Assembly (NCBI GenBank): GCA_001464955.1 | Contig: LNEM01000002.1 | Coordinates: 1-40,834 of the forward strand | Source of the DNA: Rhizobiales bacterium Ga0077537 | GTDB taxonomy: Bacteria > Pseudomonadota > Alphaproteobacteria > Rhizobiales > Hyphomicrobiaceae | DNA: 40,834 nucleotides | Direction of reading: 5' to 3' | Shown here: positions 1 to 8,646 of the stretch, piece after piece | Position numbering within the stretch: the first letter of the stretch is position 1 | How the letters are laid out: each line of letters starts with the position of its first letter | The notes under the pieces: model-generated | What the model was told of the DNA's origin: nothing | Databases searched by the model: none | The model's input: only the letters and a program-made list of their open reading frames with translations | Made by a program: the position numbers and the translations under genes

Positions 1-503
1 CCGAGATCGAGGTGAAGGAGCGCAAGGATCGCGTCGACGACGCGCTGAACGCCACCCGCGCCGCGGTCGAGGAAGGCGTCGTCCCGGGCGGCGGCGTGGC
101 GCTTCTGCGGGCTATCAAGGTCCTCGATCGCATCGAATGCGATAATGCCGATCAGAAGGTTGGCGTGCAGATCGTGCGCCGCGCGATCCAGGCGCCGGCC
201 CGCCAGATCTATGACAATGCCGGCGAAGACGGCTCCGTCATCGTTGGCAAGATCCTCGACAACTCCAAGTACAGCTTCGGTTTCAACGCCCAGACCGGAC
301 AGTACGTTGATCTCGTCGCGGCTGGTGTCATCGATCCGGCCAAGGTCGTGCGCTGCGCGCTCCAGGACGCCGCATCAGTGGCCGGCCTGCTCATCACGAC
401 CGAGGCGATGATCGCCGACGCCCCGAAACGCGATGCCGATATGCCGGCGATGCCCGGCGGCGGCATGGGTGGGATGGGTGGCATGGGCGGTATGGACTTC
501 TGA
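1..503 (+). CDS. groEL: Chaperonin GroEL (Hsp60), C-terminal fragment
   Basis: This is the 3' end of a gene that begins before the window; the frame is open from base 3, about 166 residues. GroEL forms the double-ring ATP-dependent folding chamber in the cytoplasm and works with GroES. The fragment has the equatorial-domain segment with [19 protein letters not shown], which is highly conserved in GroEL, then the distal part with a YGFNAQ-like stretch (here [10 protein letters not shown]), and the diagnostic flexible tail of GGM repeats ending in MDF. The stop is followed 50 bases later by a strong terminator, so groEL ends its operon here. Identity is essentially certain. Which paralogue it is cannot be told from the tail. 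Confidence 0.97.
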   Translation, partial: EIEVKERKDRVDDALNATRAAVEEGVVPGGGVALLRAIKVLDRIECDNADQKVGVQIVRRAIQAPARQIYDNAGEDGSVIVGKILDNSKYSFGFNAQTGQYVDLVAAGVIDPAKVVRCALQDAASVAGLLITTEAMIADAPKRDADMPAMPGGGMGGMGGMGGMDF

Positions 504-552
504 CCCAGGCACCCGGCCGCCAGTCCCCGTGACCTCACTGGCACCGAACGAC

Positions 553-583
553 AAAGGCCCGCCCGATCAGGCGGGCCTTTTTC
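553..583 (+). terminator. Rho-independent terminator after groEL
   Basis: A perfect 11-bp stem is formed by AAAGGCCCGCC (554-564) and GGCGGGCCTTT (570-580) around a 5-base loop, and it runs directly into T residues. It is placed to end groEL transcription before pncB. Confidence 0.9.
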
Positions 584-723
584 ATGGCGCTCTGTCCCGC
601 CGCATTTGCCAATCTGCAACCCGTGCGTGACAGCGCGAGGCCCTGCCAGCTAGACTCGGCCCAATCGACACGCCGCCAGCGCCGCCTCGCCTTCGGCCGG
701 CGCCCCAAGCGAGAAACGGGACG

Positions 724-2016
724 ATGACGGACATCGCTACGCGCGTCTACAATCACAGCTGGAAGATCGATCCGATCGTCCGATCAGTTCTGGACACCGA
801 CTTCTACAAGCTATTGATGGCGCAGACGATATTTCGCCGCCATCGCAACGCGCGAGTGACTTTCGGGATCATCAACCGGTCGACCGACGTGCCTCTCGCG
901 CGCCTGATCGATGTCGGTGCGCTTCGCGAGCAGCTCGACCACATCCGAAGCCTGTCGTTGAGCCGCGGGGAGTCCACCTGGCTCCGCGGCAACATGTTCT
1001 ACGGCAAGCGCCAGATGTTCGCCCCTGACTTCATCGCCTGGCTCGAGGACTTCCGCTTTCCACCCTACAATCTCGAAGTTCGCGGCGACCAGTACGAGCT
1101 GACGTTCGAAGGCCCCTGGATCGAGACGACGATGTGGGAGATTCCGGCACTCTCCGTCATCATGGAGCTGCATTCGCGGGCCGTGACCAAAGGGATGGGC
1201 AAGTTCGAGCTGCAGGTACTCTACGCCCGAGCGATGACCCGCGTCTGGGAGAAGATCGATCAGCTTCGCAAACTGCAGGACCTCAGGATCGCCGATTTCG
1301 GCACCCGCCGACGTCACGGCTTTCTCTGGCAGGATTGGTGCGTCCAGGCCATGCGGGAAGGGCTTGGAACGGCATTCCTCGGCACGTCGAACTGCCTCAT
1401 CGCAATGCGACGCGAAGTGGAGGCCATCGGCACGAACGCGCACGAGCTGCCCATGGTCTACGCCGCCCTTGCGCGTAATGATGCCGAACTCGCCAAGGCG
1501 CCCTACGATGTGCTGAAGGATTGGCAGGACGATTACGAAGGCAACCTGCGCGTGATCCTGCCGGATACCTACGGCACCGAGGGATTTCTCGAGAATGCCC
1601 CCCAATGGGTCTCGAACTGGACCGGCATCCGCATTGATTCCGGCGATCCGATCGCTGGTGGCGAGCTGGCGATCAAGTGGTGGAAGAACCGCGGCCAGGA
1701 CCCGAGGACGAAGCTCGCCATTTTCTCCGACGGCCTGGATGTCGATCTCGTCGAGAAGCTGCATCGTCACTTCAGTGGGCGCATCCGCCTCGGCTTTGGT
1801 TGGGGGACGCTGTTGACGAACGACTTTCGCGGCCTCGATGCCGACGGTCGCCTCGACCCCTTCTCCATCGTTTGCAAGGTCATCTCGGCTGACGGCCAGC
1901 CGGCCGTGAAACTCTCCGACAATCCGACCAAGGCGGTCGGTCCCCCCGAAACGCTCGAACGCTATCGGCGCGTGTTCCGCGTCGGTGAGCAGGCAGCCCA
2001 GCCCGTCGTCGTTTGA
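724..2016 (+). CDS. pncB: Nicotinate phosphoribosyltransferase
   Basis: Catalyses nicotinate + PRPP (+ ATP) to nicotinate mononucleotide + PPi, the entry step of the Preiss-Handler NAD salvage pathway in the cytoplasm. The 430-residue length fits the bacterial PncB family. Visible family signatures are the N-terminal [13 protein letters not shown], the FGTRRR phosphate-binding stretch, GTSN, the GTNAHE motif whose His240 corresponds to the phosphorylated histidine, RIDSGDP (303-309), FSDGLD and [11 protein letters not shown]. The ATG at 724 follows a purine-rich GAAACGGGACG. It stands alone between the groEL terminator and a converging gene whose stop is only 6 bases away. No regulator site was recognised. 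Confidence 0.95.
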   Translation: MTDIATRVYNHSWKIDPIVRSVLDTDFYKLLMAQTIFRRHRNARVTFGIINRSTDVPLARLIDVGALREQLDHIRSLSLSRGESTWLRGNMFYGKRQMFAPDFIAWLEDFRFPPYNLEVRGDQYELTFEGPWIETTMWEIPALSVIMELHSRAVTKGMGKFELQVLYARAMTRVWEKIDQLRKLQDLRIADFGTRRRHGFLWQDWCVQAMREGLGTAFLGTSNCLIAMRREVEAIGTNAHELPMVYAALARNDAELAKAPYDVLKDWQDDYEGNLRVILPDTYGTEGFLENAPQWVSNWTGIRIDSGDPIAGGELAIKWWKNRGQDPRTKLAIFSDGLDVDLVEKLHRHFSGRIRLGFGWGTLLTNDFRGLDADGRLDPFSIVCKVISADGQPAVKLSDNPTKAVGPPETLERYRRVFRVGEQAAQPVVV

Positions 2017-2022
2017 GGCCGG

Positions 2023-2988
2023 CTAGCGCGAACGCCCTGGGGTCTGCGCGTGCTCGGCGCGTCGCAGCCGGATGAGTTCTGCAAGCCCCTTGTCAAAGCC
2101 GCTCGCCTCCAGCTGAAATTGTCGTACGCCGCCCGACGCGGACATCAACTCGATGTAGACCCCTCCGCCGTCGGCCAGGCGTGTCGCAATGCGCCCCGCG
2201 CGTTCGGCCCTAACCTCGAACGAGCAGAGGCCCGCCATGCAATGCATCGGCTGTTCCGTCTGATACTCGCCTGCGATGCGCAGAGTGAGTGGCTTCGCAG
2301 ACCCGTCATGACGCCCGGGAGGACGGCGTTGCGAGCCGCCGGCCGACGCCAGCGACGCAACGGGTGACGGCCGAGCCTCGCCTCGGCCGCGTGCTGACGG
2401 GCCATGATGCCGAACGATCAATCGCCACAGCAGGACTTCACGCCCGGCGACGCGATCGATGACGAAGTGCGCCGTAACCATGGCCGCGGACATCTCATGC
2501 GCGACCGATGACGTTGCCGGATCGCGCAGCAGCAGCGCGCATCTGTGCCGCATGGCGCCACCGCCGCAGCGGATCGCCCACGCGTCGAAGTCACGATGCG
2601 CGTGCGGCGGGATACTGATGCGAGACGGGGTCCGCCAGGGCCAGTCCCAGAATTCGGGCTCCACGTCCTCTTGGCTCGCAAGTGCGCACTGTGTTCGGCG
2701 CAGCGACGTTCTCAGCGCATATCCAGCGAACGTCTCTCCGAGCGAAGCCGCCACGTCCTGCCAGCGACGGCACCGCGCTGAGCGTCGTTGCCCCAGTGGC
2801 GGCAGGTCGTGAAGGCGCAGCGAACCGATCGACCCCGCCGCGACGGAACCTGCTCCGCCATCGAGGCGTGTGGCGTTGGTCGGCACTGCTGGCGAAGCCG
2901 CGTTGGCGGGCCCCGGGTACAGCACCATCACCGCCCACATGACGGGAGCGAAAAGTGCTCCCCTGTACGTCCGTCGATGCCAGCCCAT
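2023..2988 (-). CDS. Secreted IalB-family (invasion-associated locus B-like) protein
   Basis: A predicted exported protein of 321 residues. An N-terminal signal peptide is visible, with a hydrophobic core (ALFAPVMWAVMVLY) followed by a PANA-A type cleavage site near residue 31. The C-terminal half has the IalB-family pattern: FDAWAIRC with a second Cys eight residues on, then a CMAGLC pair, then a run ending in a GFDKGLAELIRLR helix. Four cysteines in two pairs suggest periplasmic disulfides. IalB-like proteins are widespread in Hyphomicrobiales; the founding member is linked to erythrocyte invasion in Bartonella, but most have no known role. Here an Arg/Ser/Gly-rich insert of about 45 residues splits the domain, and residues 35-125 match nothing I recognise. 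The family call is moderate; the function is unknown. Confidence 0.6.
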   Translation of the reverse strand: MGWHRRTYRGALFAPVMWAVMVLYPGPANAASPAVPTNATRLDGGAGSVAAGSIGSLRLHDLPPLGQRRSARCRRWQDVAASLGETFAGYALRTSLRRTQCALASQEDVEPEFWDWPWRTPSRISIPPHAHRDFDAWAIRCGGGAMRHRCALLLRDPATSSVAHEMSAAMVTAHFVIDRVAGREVLLWRLIVRHHGPSARGRGEARPSPVASLASAGGSQRRPPGRHDGSAKPLTLRIAGEYQTEQPMHCMAGLCSFEVRAERAGRIATRLADGGGVYIELMSASGGVRQFQLEASGFDKGLAELIRLRRAEHAQTPGRSR

Positions 2989-3102
2989 ACCCTGCCCTCC
3001 GCCGGCAGGCTAGCCCGGAGCCCGAAGCAGGAAAAGGGCCGCGACGCACCGCCGGCAAACAATCGCGCCATGCGCTCCGAATGGCGCGATGTCTGCAAAT
3101 GC

Positions 3103-3127
3103 AAAAAGGGGCCCTGGGGGCCCCTTC
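3103..3127 (-). terminator. Rho-independent terminator after petC
   Basis: AAGGGGCCC (3106-3114) pairs perfectly with GGGCCCCTT (3118-3126) around a 3-base loop. Read on the minus strand the stem is followed by TTTTT (complement of 3103-3107). It ends the petABC transcript about 40 bases past the petC stop. Confidence 0.85.
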
Positions 3128-3164
3128 AGCATGAACTCGGTCGATCAGACGGTCGGCGTTTCCG

Positions 3165-4076
3165 TCAGTGCAAGGTCGACCAGAGCCGCTTCTTTGCGAA
3201 ATAGAGCAGAACGGCGGTCACGAGAAGGTAGAGCATCACGAGCCAACCCATGCGCTTGCGCTCCTCGAGCCGCGGATCGGCCGCCCACGCGAGGAACGCG
3301 GTCACGTCCTTCGAGTACTGCGACACGGTCCTCGGAACGGCTTCGTTCTGATACTTCACGCTACCGTCGACGAACGGCGCCACCATCGCGATCTGGTGAC
3401 CTGGGAACGCCGCGTTGTAGTTCATCCCATCGGCCAATGTGACGCCCTTCGGCGGGTCCTTGTAACCGGTCAACAAGGCATAGAGATAATTGGCGCCTGC
3501 TTCCTGGTAGCCGTTGGCGATATCCATGAGCATCTGCCCGATGTGCGCAAAGACACCGCCATGGAACTCGACACTACGGGCCTTCGTGATCAGCGACAGG
3601 TCGGGCGGCAACGCTCCGTTCTGTGCCGCGCGGGCCTGTTTGTCGTTATCGTAAGGCCCGAGGATGGGATCGGACAGCAGGGCCGGCCGCTTGATCAGCG
3701 CGCCGCGCCGGGTGGCGATATCGCCGTTTTCGTTCGGCCCGTCGAAGATCTGGTTCGGCCATGAAGCGGCGAGCGCCTTGACCGACTCTTCATCGAACAT
3801 CGGCCCGCCCCGCTCGACAAGATTGCGGAAGTAGACTCGCTTCAGACCGTGACAGGACGCGCAGACCTCCTTGTAGACTTGGAAGCCGCGCTGCAGTTGC
3901 TCGCGATCGAACCGACCACGAACACCCGCGAAGCTCCACTCCTGCCGCTCGATGTGGATCGGTTCGCCGCCCGCCGCATGGACAGGCGAATAGAATGTAG
4001 CTGCTCCGCCCGCAAATCCCGACGCGAGTGCCAGCGCGCCGATCGCCAGCCGGTTCGTCCAGTGTGCCAGTGTCAT
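3165..4076 (-). CDS. petC: Cytochrome c1 of the bc1 complex
   Basis: The c-type haem subunit of the ubiquinol:cytochrome c oxidoreductase. It passes electrons from the Rieske centre to soluble cytochrome c on the periplasmic face. The 303-residue product has an N-terminal signal/TM segment (about 8-34), the covalent haem site CASCH (Cys72, Cys75, His76), the cytochrome c1-type ERGGP segment, the probable Met axial ligand in HQIAMVAPFVDG, and a C-terminal TM anchor (GWLVMLYLLVTAVLLYFA) followed by basic residues. Start ATG at 4076, 23 bases after the petB stop. It is the last gene of petABC, followed by a terminator. In some bacteria petB and petC are fused as fbcH; here they are separate. Confidence 0.96.
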   Translation of the reverse strand: MTLAHWTNRLAIGALALASGFAGGAATFYSPVHAAGGEPIHIERQEWSFAGVRGRFDREQLQRGFQVYKEVCASCHGLKRVYFRNLVERGGPMFDEESVKALAASWPNQIFDGPNENGDIATRRGALIKRPALLSDPILGPYDNDKQARAAQNGALPPDLSLITKARSVEFHGGVFAHIGQMLMDIANGYQEAGANYLYALLTGYKDPPKGVTLADGMNYNAAFPGHQIAMVAPFVDGSVKYQNEAVPRTVSQYSKDVTAFLAWAADPRLEERKRMGWLVMLYLLVTAVLLYFAKKRLWSTLH

Positions 4077-4099
4077 TGGTGTCTCTCCGTTCCGGCGCT

Positions 4100-5356
4100 T
4101 CAGGACTTGGCGGGCGCAGCCCGGTCACCAAGCACCGACTCGGTAATCGAGCGCGGCATCGGTGACGGAGTTTCGAGCACGCCGACAATCGGCATCAGCA
4201 CCAGGAAGAACAGGAAGTAGTAGGCGGTGAAGATCTGTGCCCACAGCACGTAGATGCCCTCGGCCGGTTTCGAGCCGAGATAACCGAGCGCCAGGAACGT
4301 GAAGAAGAAGAGCACCAGCAGCCACTTGAAGATCGGCCGATAGCGGGCCGACCGAACGCGGCTCGTGTCGAGCCACGGCAGGAACAGCAGCACGAGGATC
4401 GAGCCGAACATCAGCACGACGCCACCGAGCTTCGAAGGCACGGCCCTGAGGATCGCGTAGAATGGCAGGTAATACCACTCTGGAACGATATGCGGCGGCG
4501 TGACCAGCGGGTTCGCCTCGACGTAGTTGTCCGCATGTCCGAGATAGTCGGGCGCGAAGAACACGAACCACGCGAACAGCATGATGAACACGAACAGCGC
4601 GAAGAGATCCTTCATCACCGCGTAGGGAGCCATCGGGACCGAGTCGGACTTGGTCTTGATGTCGATGCCGATCGGGTTGTTCTGGCCGACGACGTGCAGC
4701 GCCCAGATATGCAGCCCAACGACACCCGCGATCACGAACGGCAGCAGATAGTGTAGCGAGAAGAAGCGGTTGAGCGTGACGCCGGAAACCGAATAGCCGC
4801 CCCACAGCCACGTGACGATCGCAGTCCCAAGACCGGGAATGACGGCGTCGAGCGACGAGAACAGGTTCGTGATGACCGTGACACCCCAGAAGCTCATCTG
4901 GCCCCACGGCAACGTGTAGCCGAGAAAGCCGGTCGCCATCATGAGGAGATAGATGATCACCCCGAGGATCCAGAGGATCTCCCGCGGCGCCTTGTACGAT
5001 CCGTAGTAGAGCCCGCGAGCGATGTGCACGTAGACGGCGACGAAGAACATCGACGCTCCGACCGCGTGAACGCTGCGAAGCAGCCAGCCGTAGTTCACAT
5101 TGCGACGGATGTGCTCGATCGAGTCGAACGCCATCTTGTCATTGGGCACGTAGTGCATGGCCAGCACGATGCCCGTAATGATCTGCACGCCGAGGCAGAA
5201 CGTCAGGATGCCGCCGAACGTCCACAGGTAGTTGAGATTGCGGGGCGTCGGGAAATCGACAAATTGCCCGTGCATCATCCGTGCGACGGGAAGGCGCTCG
5301 TCCAGCCACTGCGACAGGCGCGATCCTGGCTTGAAGGTATCTTCGTGGTTTGCCAT
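4100..5356 (-). CDS. petB: Cytochrome b of the bc1 complex
   Basis: The integral membrane subunit carrying haems bL and bH and the Qo and Qi quinone sites. The 418-residue product has the two His pairs spaced 14 apart in TM helices B and D ([15 protein letters not shown] and [15 protein letters not shown]), and the Qo-site [13 protein letters not shown] with its PEWY motif. Its multi-helix layout matches alphaproteobacterial cytochrome b. The frame is open upstream to a TTG at 5371 that overlaps the petA stop. I prefer the ATG at 5356 (MANHEDTF), which has GAGG about 9 bases upstream and the usual family N-terminus. It sits 12 bases downstream of petA, so the genes are co-transcribed. Confidence 0.96.
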   Translation of the reverse strand: MANHEDTFKPGSRLSQWLDERLPVARMMHGQFVDFPTPRNLNYLWTFGGILTFCLGVQIITGIVLAMHYVPNDKMAFDSIEHIRRNVNYGWLLRSVHAVGASMFFVAVYVHIARGLYYGSYKAPREILWILGVIIYLLMMATGFLGYTLPWGQMSFWGVTVITNLFSSLDAVIPGLGTAIVTWLWGGYSVSGVTLNRFFSLHYLLPFVIAGVVGLHIWALHVVGQNNPIGIDIKTKSDSVPMAPYAVMKDLFALFVFIMLFAWFVFFAPDYLGHADNYVEANPLVTPPHIVPEWYYLPFYAILRAVPSKLGGVVLMFGSILVLLFLPWLDTSRVRSARYRPIFKWLLVLFFFTFLALGYLGSKPAEGIYVLWAQIFTAYYFLFFLVLMPIVGVLETPSPMPRSITESVLGDRAAPAKS

Positions 5357-5367
5357 CGAATGTCGCC

Positions 5368-5940
5368 TCAACCGATCTTGATCTTGGTGTCCGACACGAA
5401 CTGGTAGGTCGGCACCTTGAAGTTCTCAGGTGCGGGACCTTTCCGAATGCGTCCCGCCGTATCGTAGTGCGAGCCGTGGCATGGGCAGAACCAGCCGCCG
5501 TAATCGCCCTTGTTGTCGCCGAGCGCCTGGCCCTTCGGAATGCAGCCGAGGTGGGTACAGATTCCCACCATGACCAGCCAGTTCTCGTGGTCCTTCTTGA
5601 CCCGGTTCTGGTCGGACGCTGCTGCCGTCTCCGCTATGGCGTCGTTACGCGCATACCGGTCGATCAGATCGGTCACGGGCACCTTGTTGGCCTGCTCGAT
5701 CTCGGCCTTGGTGCGATTGCGGACGAACACGGGCTTGCCCCGCCACATCACGGTGATGGCCTGCCCCTCCTTGACCGGCGACAGGTCCACCTCGACCGAG
5801 GCGAGCGCCTGCGTCGAGGCGTCGGGGTTCATCTGTTGGATGAGCGGCCACAACGTTGCAGCGGCTCCTACGGCGACCCAGCTGGTGGCCGCCACCGTCA
5901 GGAAATCACGACGGTTCGGGTTTTCCGTCTCAGACGCCAA
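5368..5940 (-). CDS. petA: Rieske iron-sulfur subunit of the bc1 complex (TTG start)
   Basis: Carries the high-potential 2Fe-2S cluster that accepts electrons from ubiquinol. From the chosen start it is 190 residues, normal for the family. Box I is CTHLGC (Cys128, His130, Cys133) and box II is CPCHGSH (Cys152, Cys154, His155). Ligands should be Cys128, His130, Cys152 and His155, with a Cys133-Cys154 disulfide. A twin-arginine NRRDFL (Arg10-Arg11) precedes the single N-terminal TM helix, as expected for a Tat-inserted Rieske protein. No ATG gives a sensible N-terminus. A TTG at 5940 has a perfect GGAGG five bases upstream (5946-5950), so I take it as the start; the open frame further upstream to 6270 is not family-like. 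First gene of petABC. Confidence 0.95.
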   Translation of the reverse strand: MASETENPNRRDFLTVAATSWVAVGAAATLWPLIQQMNPDASTQALASVEVDLSPVKEGQAITVMWRGKPVFVRNRTKAEIEQANKVPVTDLIDRYARNDAIAETAAASDQNRVKKDHENWLVMVGICTHLGCIPKGQALGDNKGDYGGWFCPCHGSHYDTAGRIRKGPAPENFKVPTYQFVSDTKIKIG

Positions 5941-6286
5941 GTGGGCCTCCCTGATATTCACGTGCAGCGCACGTGGTGCAAACAAGCTCGAACGCCGCCG
6001 GTGCTCGGATCGGGCGCGCCAAGCAGCGCGGCGCGGGTCCACCACCGTCAACCCCCCTGCTACGAGGCCGTCAGCCTCGCTGATGCAGGACGACTTTCTC
6101 GATGAAGAGGTAGTACTGCCCTGCGCCGGGCTTGACACGACGTGTTGACGCGTTGCCCGTTTTTGCATCGATTGCACGGCCCGACAAGACGGCGTAACCG
6201 CCACGATAAGAGGCAATTTGGCGCATCGGTCCGCTTTGCCCCTTTTTGACCTTGGCAAGGGCTGCGACACAAAGGATGGAGGATCG
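5941..6286. other. Divergent intergenic region between petA and trmL
   Basis: 346 bases between two divergent genes, so promoters for both should lie here. I could not pick convincing -35/-10 pairs. The one clear structure is the inverted repeat ACACG-A-CGTGT (6135-6145), embedded in a TTGACA-containing stretch. It could be an operator, but the match is short. Open frames crossing the region continue petA upstream without family resemblance. Confidence 0.4.
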
Positions 6287-6772
6287 ATGCGTCTGGCGCT
6301 CTATCAGCCCGACATTCCGCAGAACACGGGCACGATCTTGCGGCTGGCGGCGTGCCTCTCCGTACCCGTCGACATCATTGGCCCGGCGGGTTTCGACCTG
6401 TCGGACAAGGCATTGCGGCGCGCTGGCCTCGATTACCTGGAGCGCGTGACCATGACCCGTCATCTCTCGTGGGAGCACTTCTGCCGCGACCGGGCTTCGG
6501 GACGCCTCGTGCTGCTCTCGACCCGCGGCACCGTTCGCCACATCGACTTCGGCTTCGAGGCCGGCGACGTTCTGCTGCTCGGGCGCGAAAGCGCCGGCGT
6601 CCCGGATCACGTTCACGTTTCGGCGGACGCTTCCATTGTGATTCCACTCGCAACTGGGACGAGGTCACTCAACGTCGCCGTCGCGGCAGCCATGGCACTT
6701 GGTGAGGCATTGCGCCAGACCGGTGGCTATCCTTCGGCTGCCGGCAGCAACCCGGTACGGGCCGCGCCATGA
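6287..6772 (+). CDS. trmL: tRNA (cytidine/uridine-34-2'-O)-methyltransferase
   Basis: A SPOUT-class enzyme that uses SAM to 2'-O-methylate the wobble base of certain tRNA-Leu species. The 161 residues match the short TrmL length. It opens with [20 protein letters not shown] and has the C-terminal trefoil-knot motifs [11 protein letters not shown] and [26 protein letters not shown]. The start is the ATG at 6287 with AGGATGGAGG just upstream; the longer frame from 6218 adds an unrelated N-terminus. The stop overlaps the next start (ATGA at 6769-6772), indicating translational coupling. Its position next to petABC is common in alphaproteobacteria. Confidence 0.93.
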   Translation: MRLALYQPDIPQNTGTILRLAACLSVPVDIIGPAGFDLSDKALRRAGLDYLERVTMTRHLSWEHFCRDRASGRLVLLSTRGTVRHIDFGFEAGDVLLLGRESAGVPDHVHVSADASIVIPLATGTRSLNVAVAAAMALGEALRQTGGYPSAAGSNPVRAAP

Positions 6773-7713
6773 CCGATCAGACGGCTCCCGAGCCCCGGAC
6801 GCAAGCAGCAACGCCGCCGGCTGAGGCCCAAGGCTACGGCGTCCAGAAGCCGGGCCTCGCCATCCTCCTCATGCTTGGCGCCATGTTCGCCTTCGCCGCC
6901 ATGGACGGCGTAAGCAAGGCCTTGGCAAAGAGCCTTTCGATCCCCCAGATCCTCTGGGTCCGCTACATTCTATTCACGGTGTTCGTCGTCCTGCTGCTGC
7001 GCCGTTCGGGCGGCCTCACCGTGGCGCTCCGCAGCGGACAACCGCGGCTGCAGGCGGCTCGAGCGGCACTCCTCCTTGTCGAGAACGGCATCTTCGTCGC
7101 CGCCTTCGTCTTTCTCCCGCTCGCCGATGTCCACGCGATCGCGGCCGCGTCGCCGCTCATCGTCGTGGCCCTGTCGGTACCGATGCTCGGAGAGACGGTG
7201 GGACCCCGCCGGTGGTTGGCGGTGATCGCCGGCTTCATCGGGGTTCTGATCATCGTCCGCCCCGGCTTCCAGACGATGGACTGGCCGATCCTGATCGCGC
7301 TGGCCGGCGCCTTCACGTGGGGGCTCTATCAGGTCCTCGTCCGCATGTGCGCGCGAACGGACTCCGGCGAGACAACCTGGGCCTGGTCGGCGGTCGTCGG
7401 CCTGATCCTGTCGACCCTCGTCGGACCGTTCTTCTGGACATGGCCCGACGCCTGGGGCTGGGCGCTTCTGGTCGCTGTCGCCATGCTGGGGACCCTTGCC
7501 CACCTCGCATTGATCAAGGCCCTTGGATACTGGGAGGCCGGCGCGCTGCAACCGTATAGCTACACGTTGCTCTTGTGGGCGACGGTCGTGGGCGTGGTGG
7601 CCTTCGGCGATGTGCCGGACGGCTGGACGATCGCCGGCGCGTTGGTCATCATTGCGAGCGGTCTCTATGCATGGCACCGGGAGCGCCTGCGCAAACTCCC
7701 GCCTCGGACCTGA
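6769..7713 (+). CDS. EamA/DMT-superfamily membrane transporter
   Basis: A predicted inner-membrane exporter of 314 residues with about ten TM helices and two EamA repeats. After a hydrophilic 25-residue head the first helix begins at GLAILLMLGAMFAFAAMDGVSK, a typical start for the RhaT/RarD-like DMT group. Other recognisable pieces are the charged loop after helix 2 and a second-repeat segment FTWGLYQVLVRMCAR. The substrate cannot be read from sequence; metabolite or drug export is typical. It overlaps trmL by 4 bases, so it is co-translated, though no functional link is evident. Confidence 0.85.
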   Translation: MTDQTAPEPRTQAATPPAEAQGYGVQKPGLAILLMLGAMFAFAAMDGVSKALAKSLSIPQILWVRYILFTVFVVLLLRRSGGLTVALRSGQPRLQAARAALLLVENGIFVAAFVFLPLADVHAIAAASPLIVVALSVPMLGETVGPRRWLAVIAGFIGVLIIVRPGFQTMDWPILIALAGAFTWGLYQVLVRMCARTDSGETTWAWSAVVGLILSTLVGPFFWTWPDAWGWALLVAVAMLGTLAHLALIKALGYWEAGALQPYSYTLLLWATVVGVVAFGDVPDGWTIAGALVIIASGLYAWHRERLRKLPPRT

Positions 7714-7764
7714 GGCCCCGCCATCCCCTGAGAATTTGTCTACCGCCATCGAGAAGGAACCAAC

Positions 7765-8112
7765 GTGACAGACAACGCCACGCTTCAGACCATCGACACC
7801 GTCATCGGGACCGGCGCCTCGCCGAGCCGCGGCCAGACCTGCGTCATGCACTACACCGGCTGGCTCTACGAGGGCGGCCAGAAGGGCAAGAAATTCGACA
7901 GCTCCGTCGACCGCGGCCAGCCGTTCGAGTTCCCGATCGGAACCGGCATGGTCATCAAGGGATGGGACGAGGGCGTCTCGAGCATGAAGGTCGGCGGCAA
8001 GCGCACGCTGATCATTCCGCCGCACATGGGGTACGGGGCGCGCGGCGCGGGCGGCGTGATCCCCCCGAATGCGACGCTGATGTTCGACGTCGAGTTGCTG
8101 TCGCTGAAGTAG
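7765..8112 (+). CDS. FKBP-type peptidyl-prolyl cis-trans isomerase
   Basis: A small cytoplasmic proline isomerase of 115 residues consisting of a single FKBP domain with no signal peptide. It shows the family core: [41 protein letters not shown], the [24 protein letters not shown]-terminus, and the conserved active-site Asp, Phe and Trp. An AGAAGGA ribosome-binding site precedes the ATG at 7765. It lies 51 bases after the transporter and converges on sufT, with a hairpin between them. Confidence 0.93.
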   Translation: MTDNATLQTIDTVIGTGASPSRGQTCVMHYTGWLYEGGQKGKKFDSSVDRGQPFEFPIGTGMVIKGWDEGVSSMKVGGKRTLIIPPHMGYGARGAGGVIPPNATLMFDVELLSLK

Positions 8113-8144
8113 CGAGCGGCTATGCGACCAATCGCGGCTCTTGT

Positions 8145-8173
8145 CCGGGGCAGGCCATCGGCCTCGTCCCCGG
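8145..8173. terminator. Hairpin between converging FKBP and sufT genes
   Basis: CCGGGG (8145-8150) pairs with CCCCGG (8168-8173) and inside it AGGCC (8152-8156) pairs with GGCCT (8160-8164) around ATC. It is GC-rich and sits in the only gap between two converging genes, so it may act as a two-way terminator. No T-tract follows on either strand, which keeps confidence low. Confidence 0.4.
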
Positions 8174-8187
8174 GCAGGCACGCGGCC

Positions 8188-8646
8188 TCAGAACATGTTC
8201 AGCGCCAGCCGCGCCTCGTCGGACATGCGGCTCTGGTCCCAGGGCGGATCGAACGTCAACGTGACGTTGCAGCTCTGCACGCCCGGGACCGAGCAGACGG
8301 CGTTTTCGACCCAGGTCGGCATCTCGCCGGCAACCGGGCAGCCCGGTGCCGTCAGTGTCATCTCGATACCGACCGTGCGGTCATCCTCGATGTCGATCTT
8401 GTAGATGAGGCCGAGTTCGTAGATGTCGGACGGGATCTCGGGATCGTAGACGGACTTGAGCGCCAGCACGATCTCCGCGGTGAGCTGATCGAGTTCCTCC
8501 CGCGACAGCTTGGACCCCTCGACAGGCGTTCCGCCCTCGGCAACGCTCGGCGGCCGTGCCGCCTTGCTGCTGTCGATCGCCAGATCGGCGGCTCCGAGCT
8601 CTGCAATGTCACGGTCTGCGGAGGTGTTGTCCATCGGCTCGCTCAT
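8188..8646 (-). CDS. sufT: Fe-S cluster assembly protein SufT (MIP18/DUF59 family)
   Basis: 152 residues. The C-terminal 100 residues form an MIP18/DUF59 domain: VYDPEIPSDIYELGLIYKIDIE, a MTLTAPGCPVAGEMP loop with the conserved Cys, and VQSCNVTLTFDPPWDQSRMSDEARLALNMF. SufT proteins help mature Fe-S proteins, often as auxiliary carriers. The first 50 residues are hydrophilic, variable and probably disordered. The start ATG at 8646 overlaps the sufS stop (ATGA). This is the last gene of the suf cluster; the A-type carrier SufA, often found at this end in relatives, is absent and an FKBP gene converges instead. Confidence 0.88.
   Translation of the reverse strand: MSEPMDNTSADRDIAELGAADLAIDSSKAARPPSVAEGGTPVEGSKLSREELDQLTAEIVLALKSVYDPEIPSDIYELGLIYKIDIEDDRTVGIEMTLTAPGCPVAGEMPTWVENAVCSVPGVQSCNVTLTFDPPWDQSRMSDEARLALNMF

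Noticed and set aside
6970-8181. 403-codon minus-strand frame opposite the DMT transporter and FKBP genes
   Set aside because: Spans two genuine genes on the other strand and has antisense-like composition.
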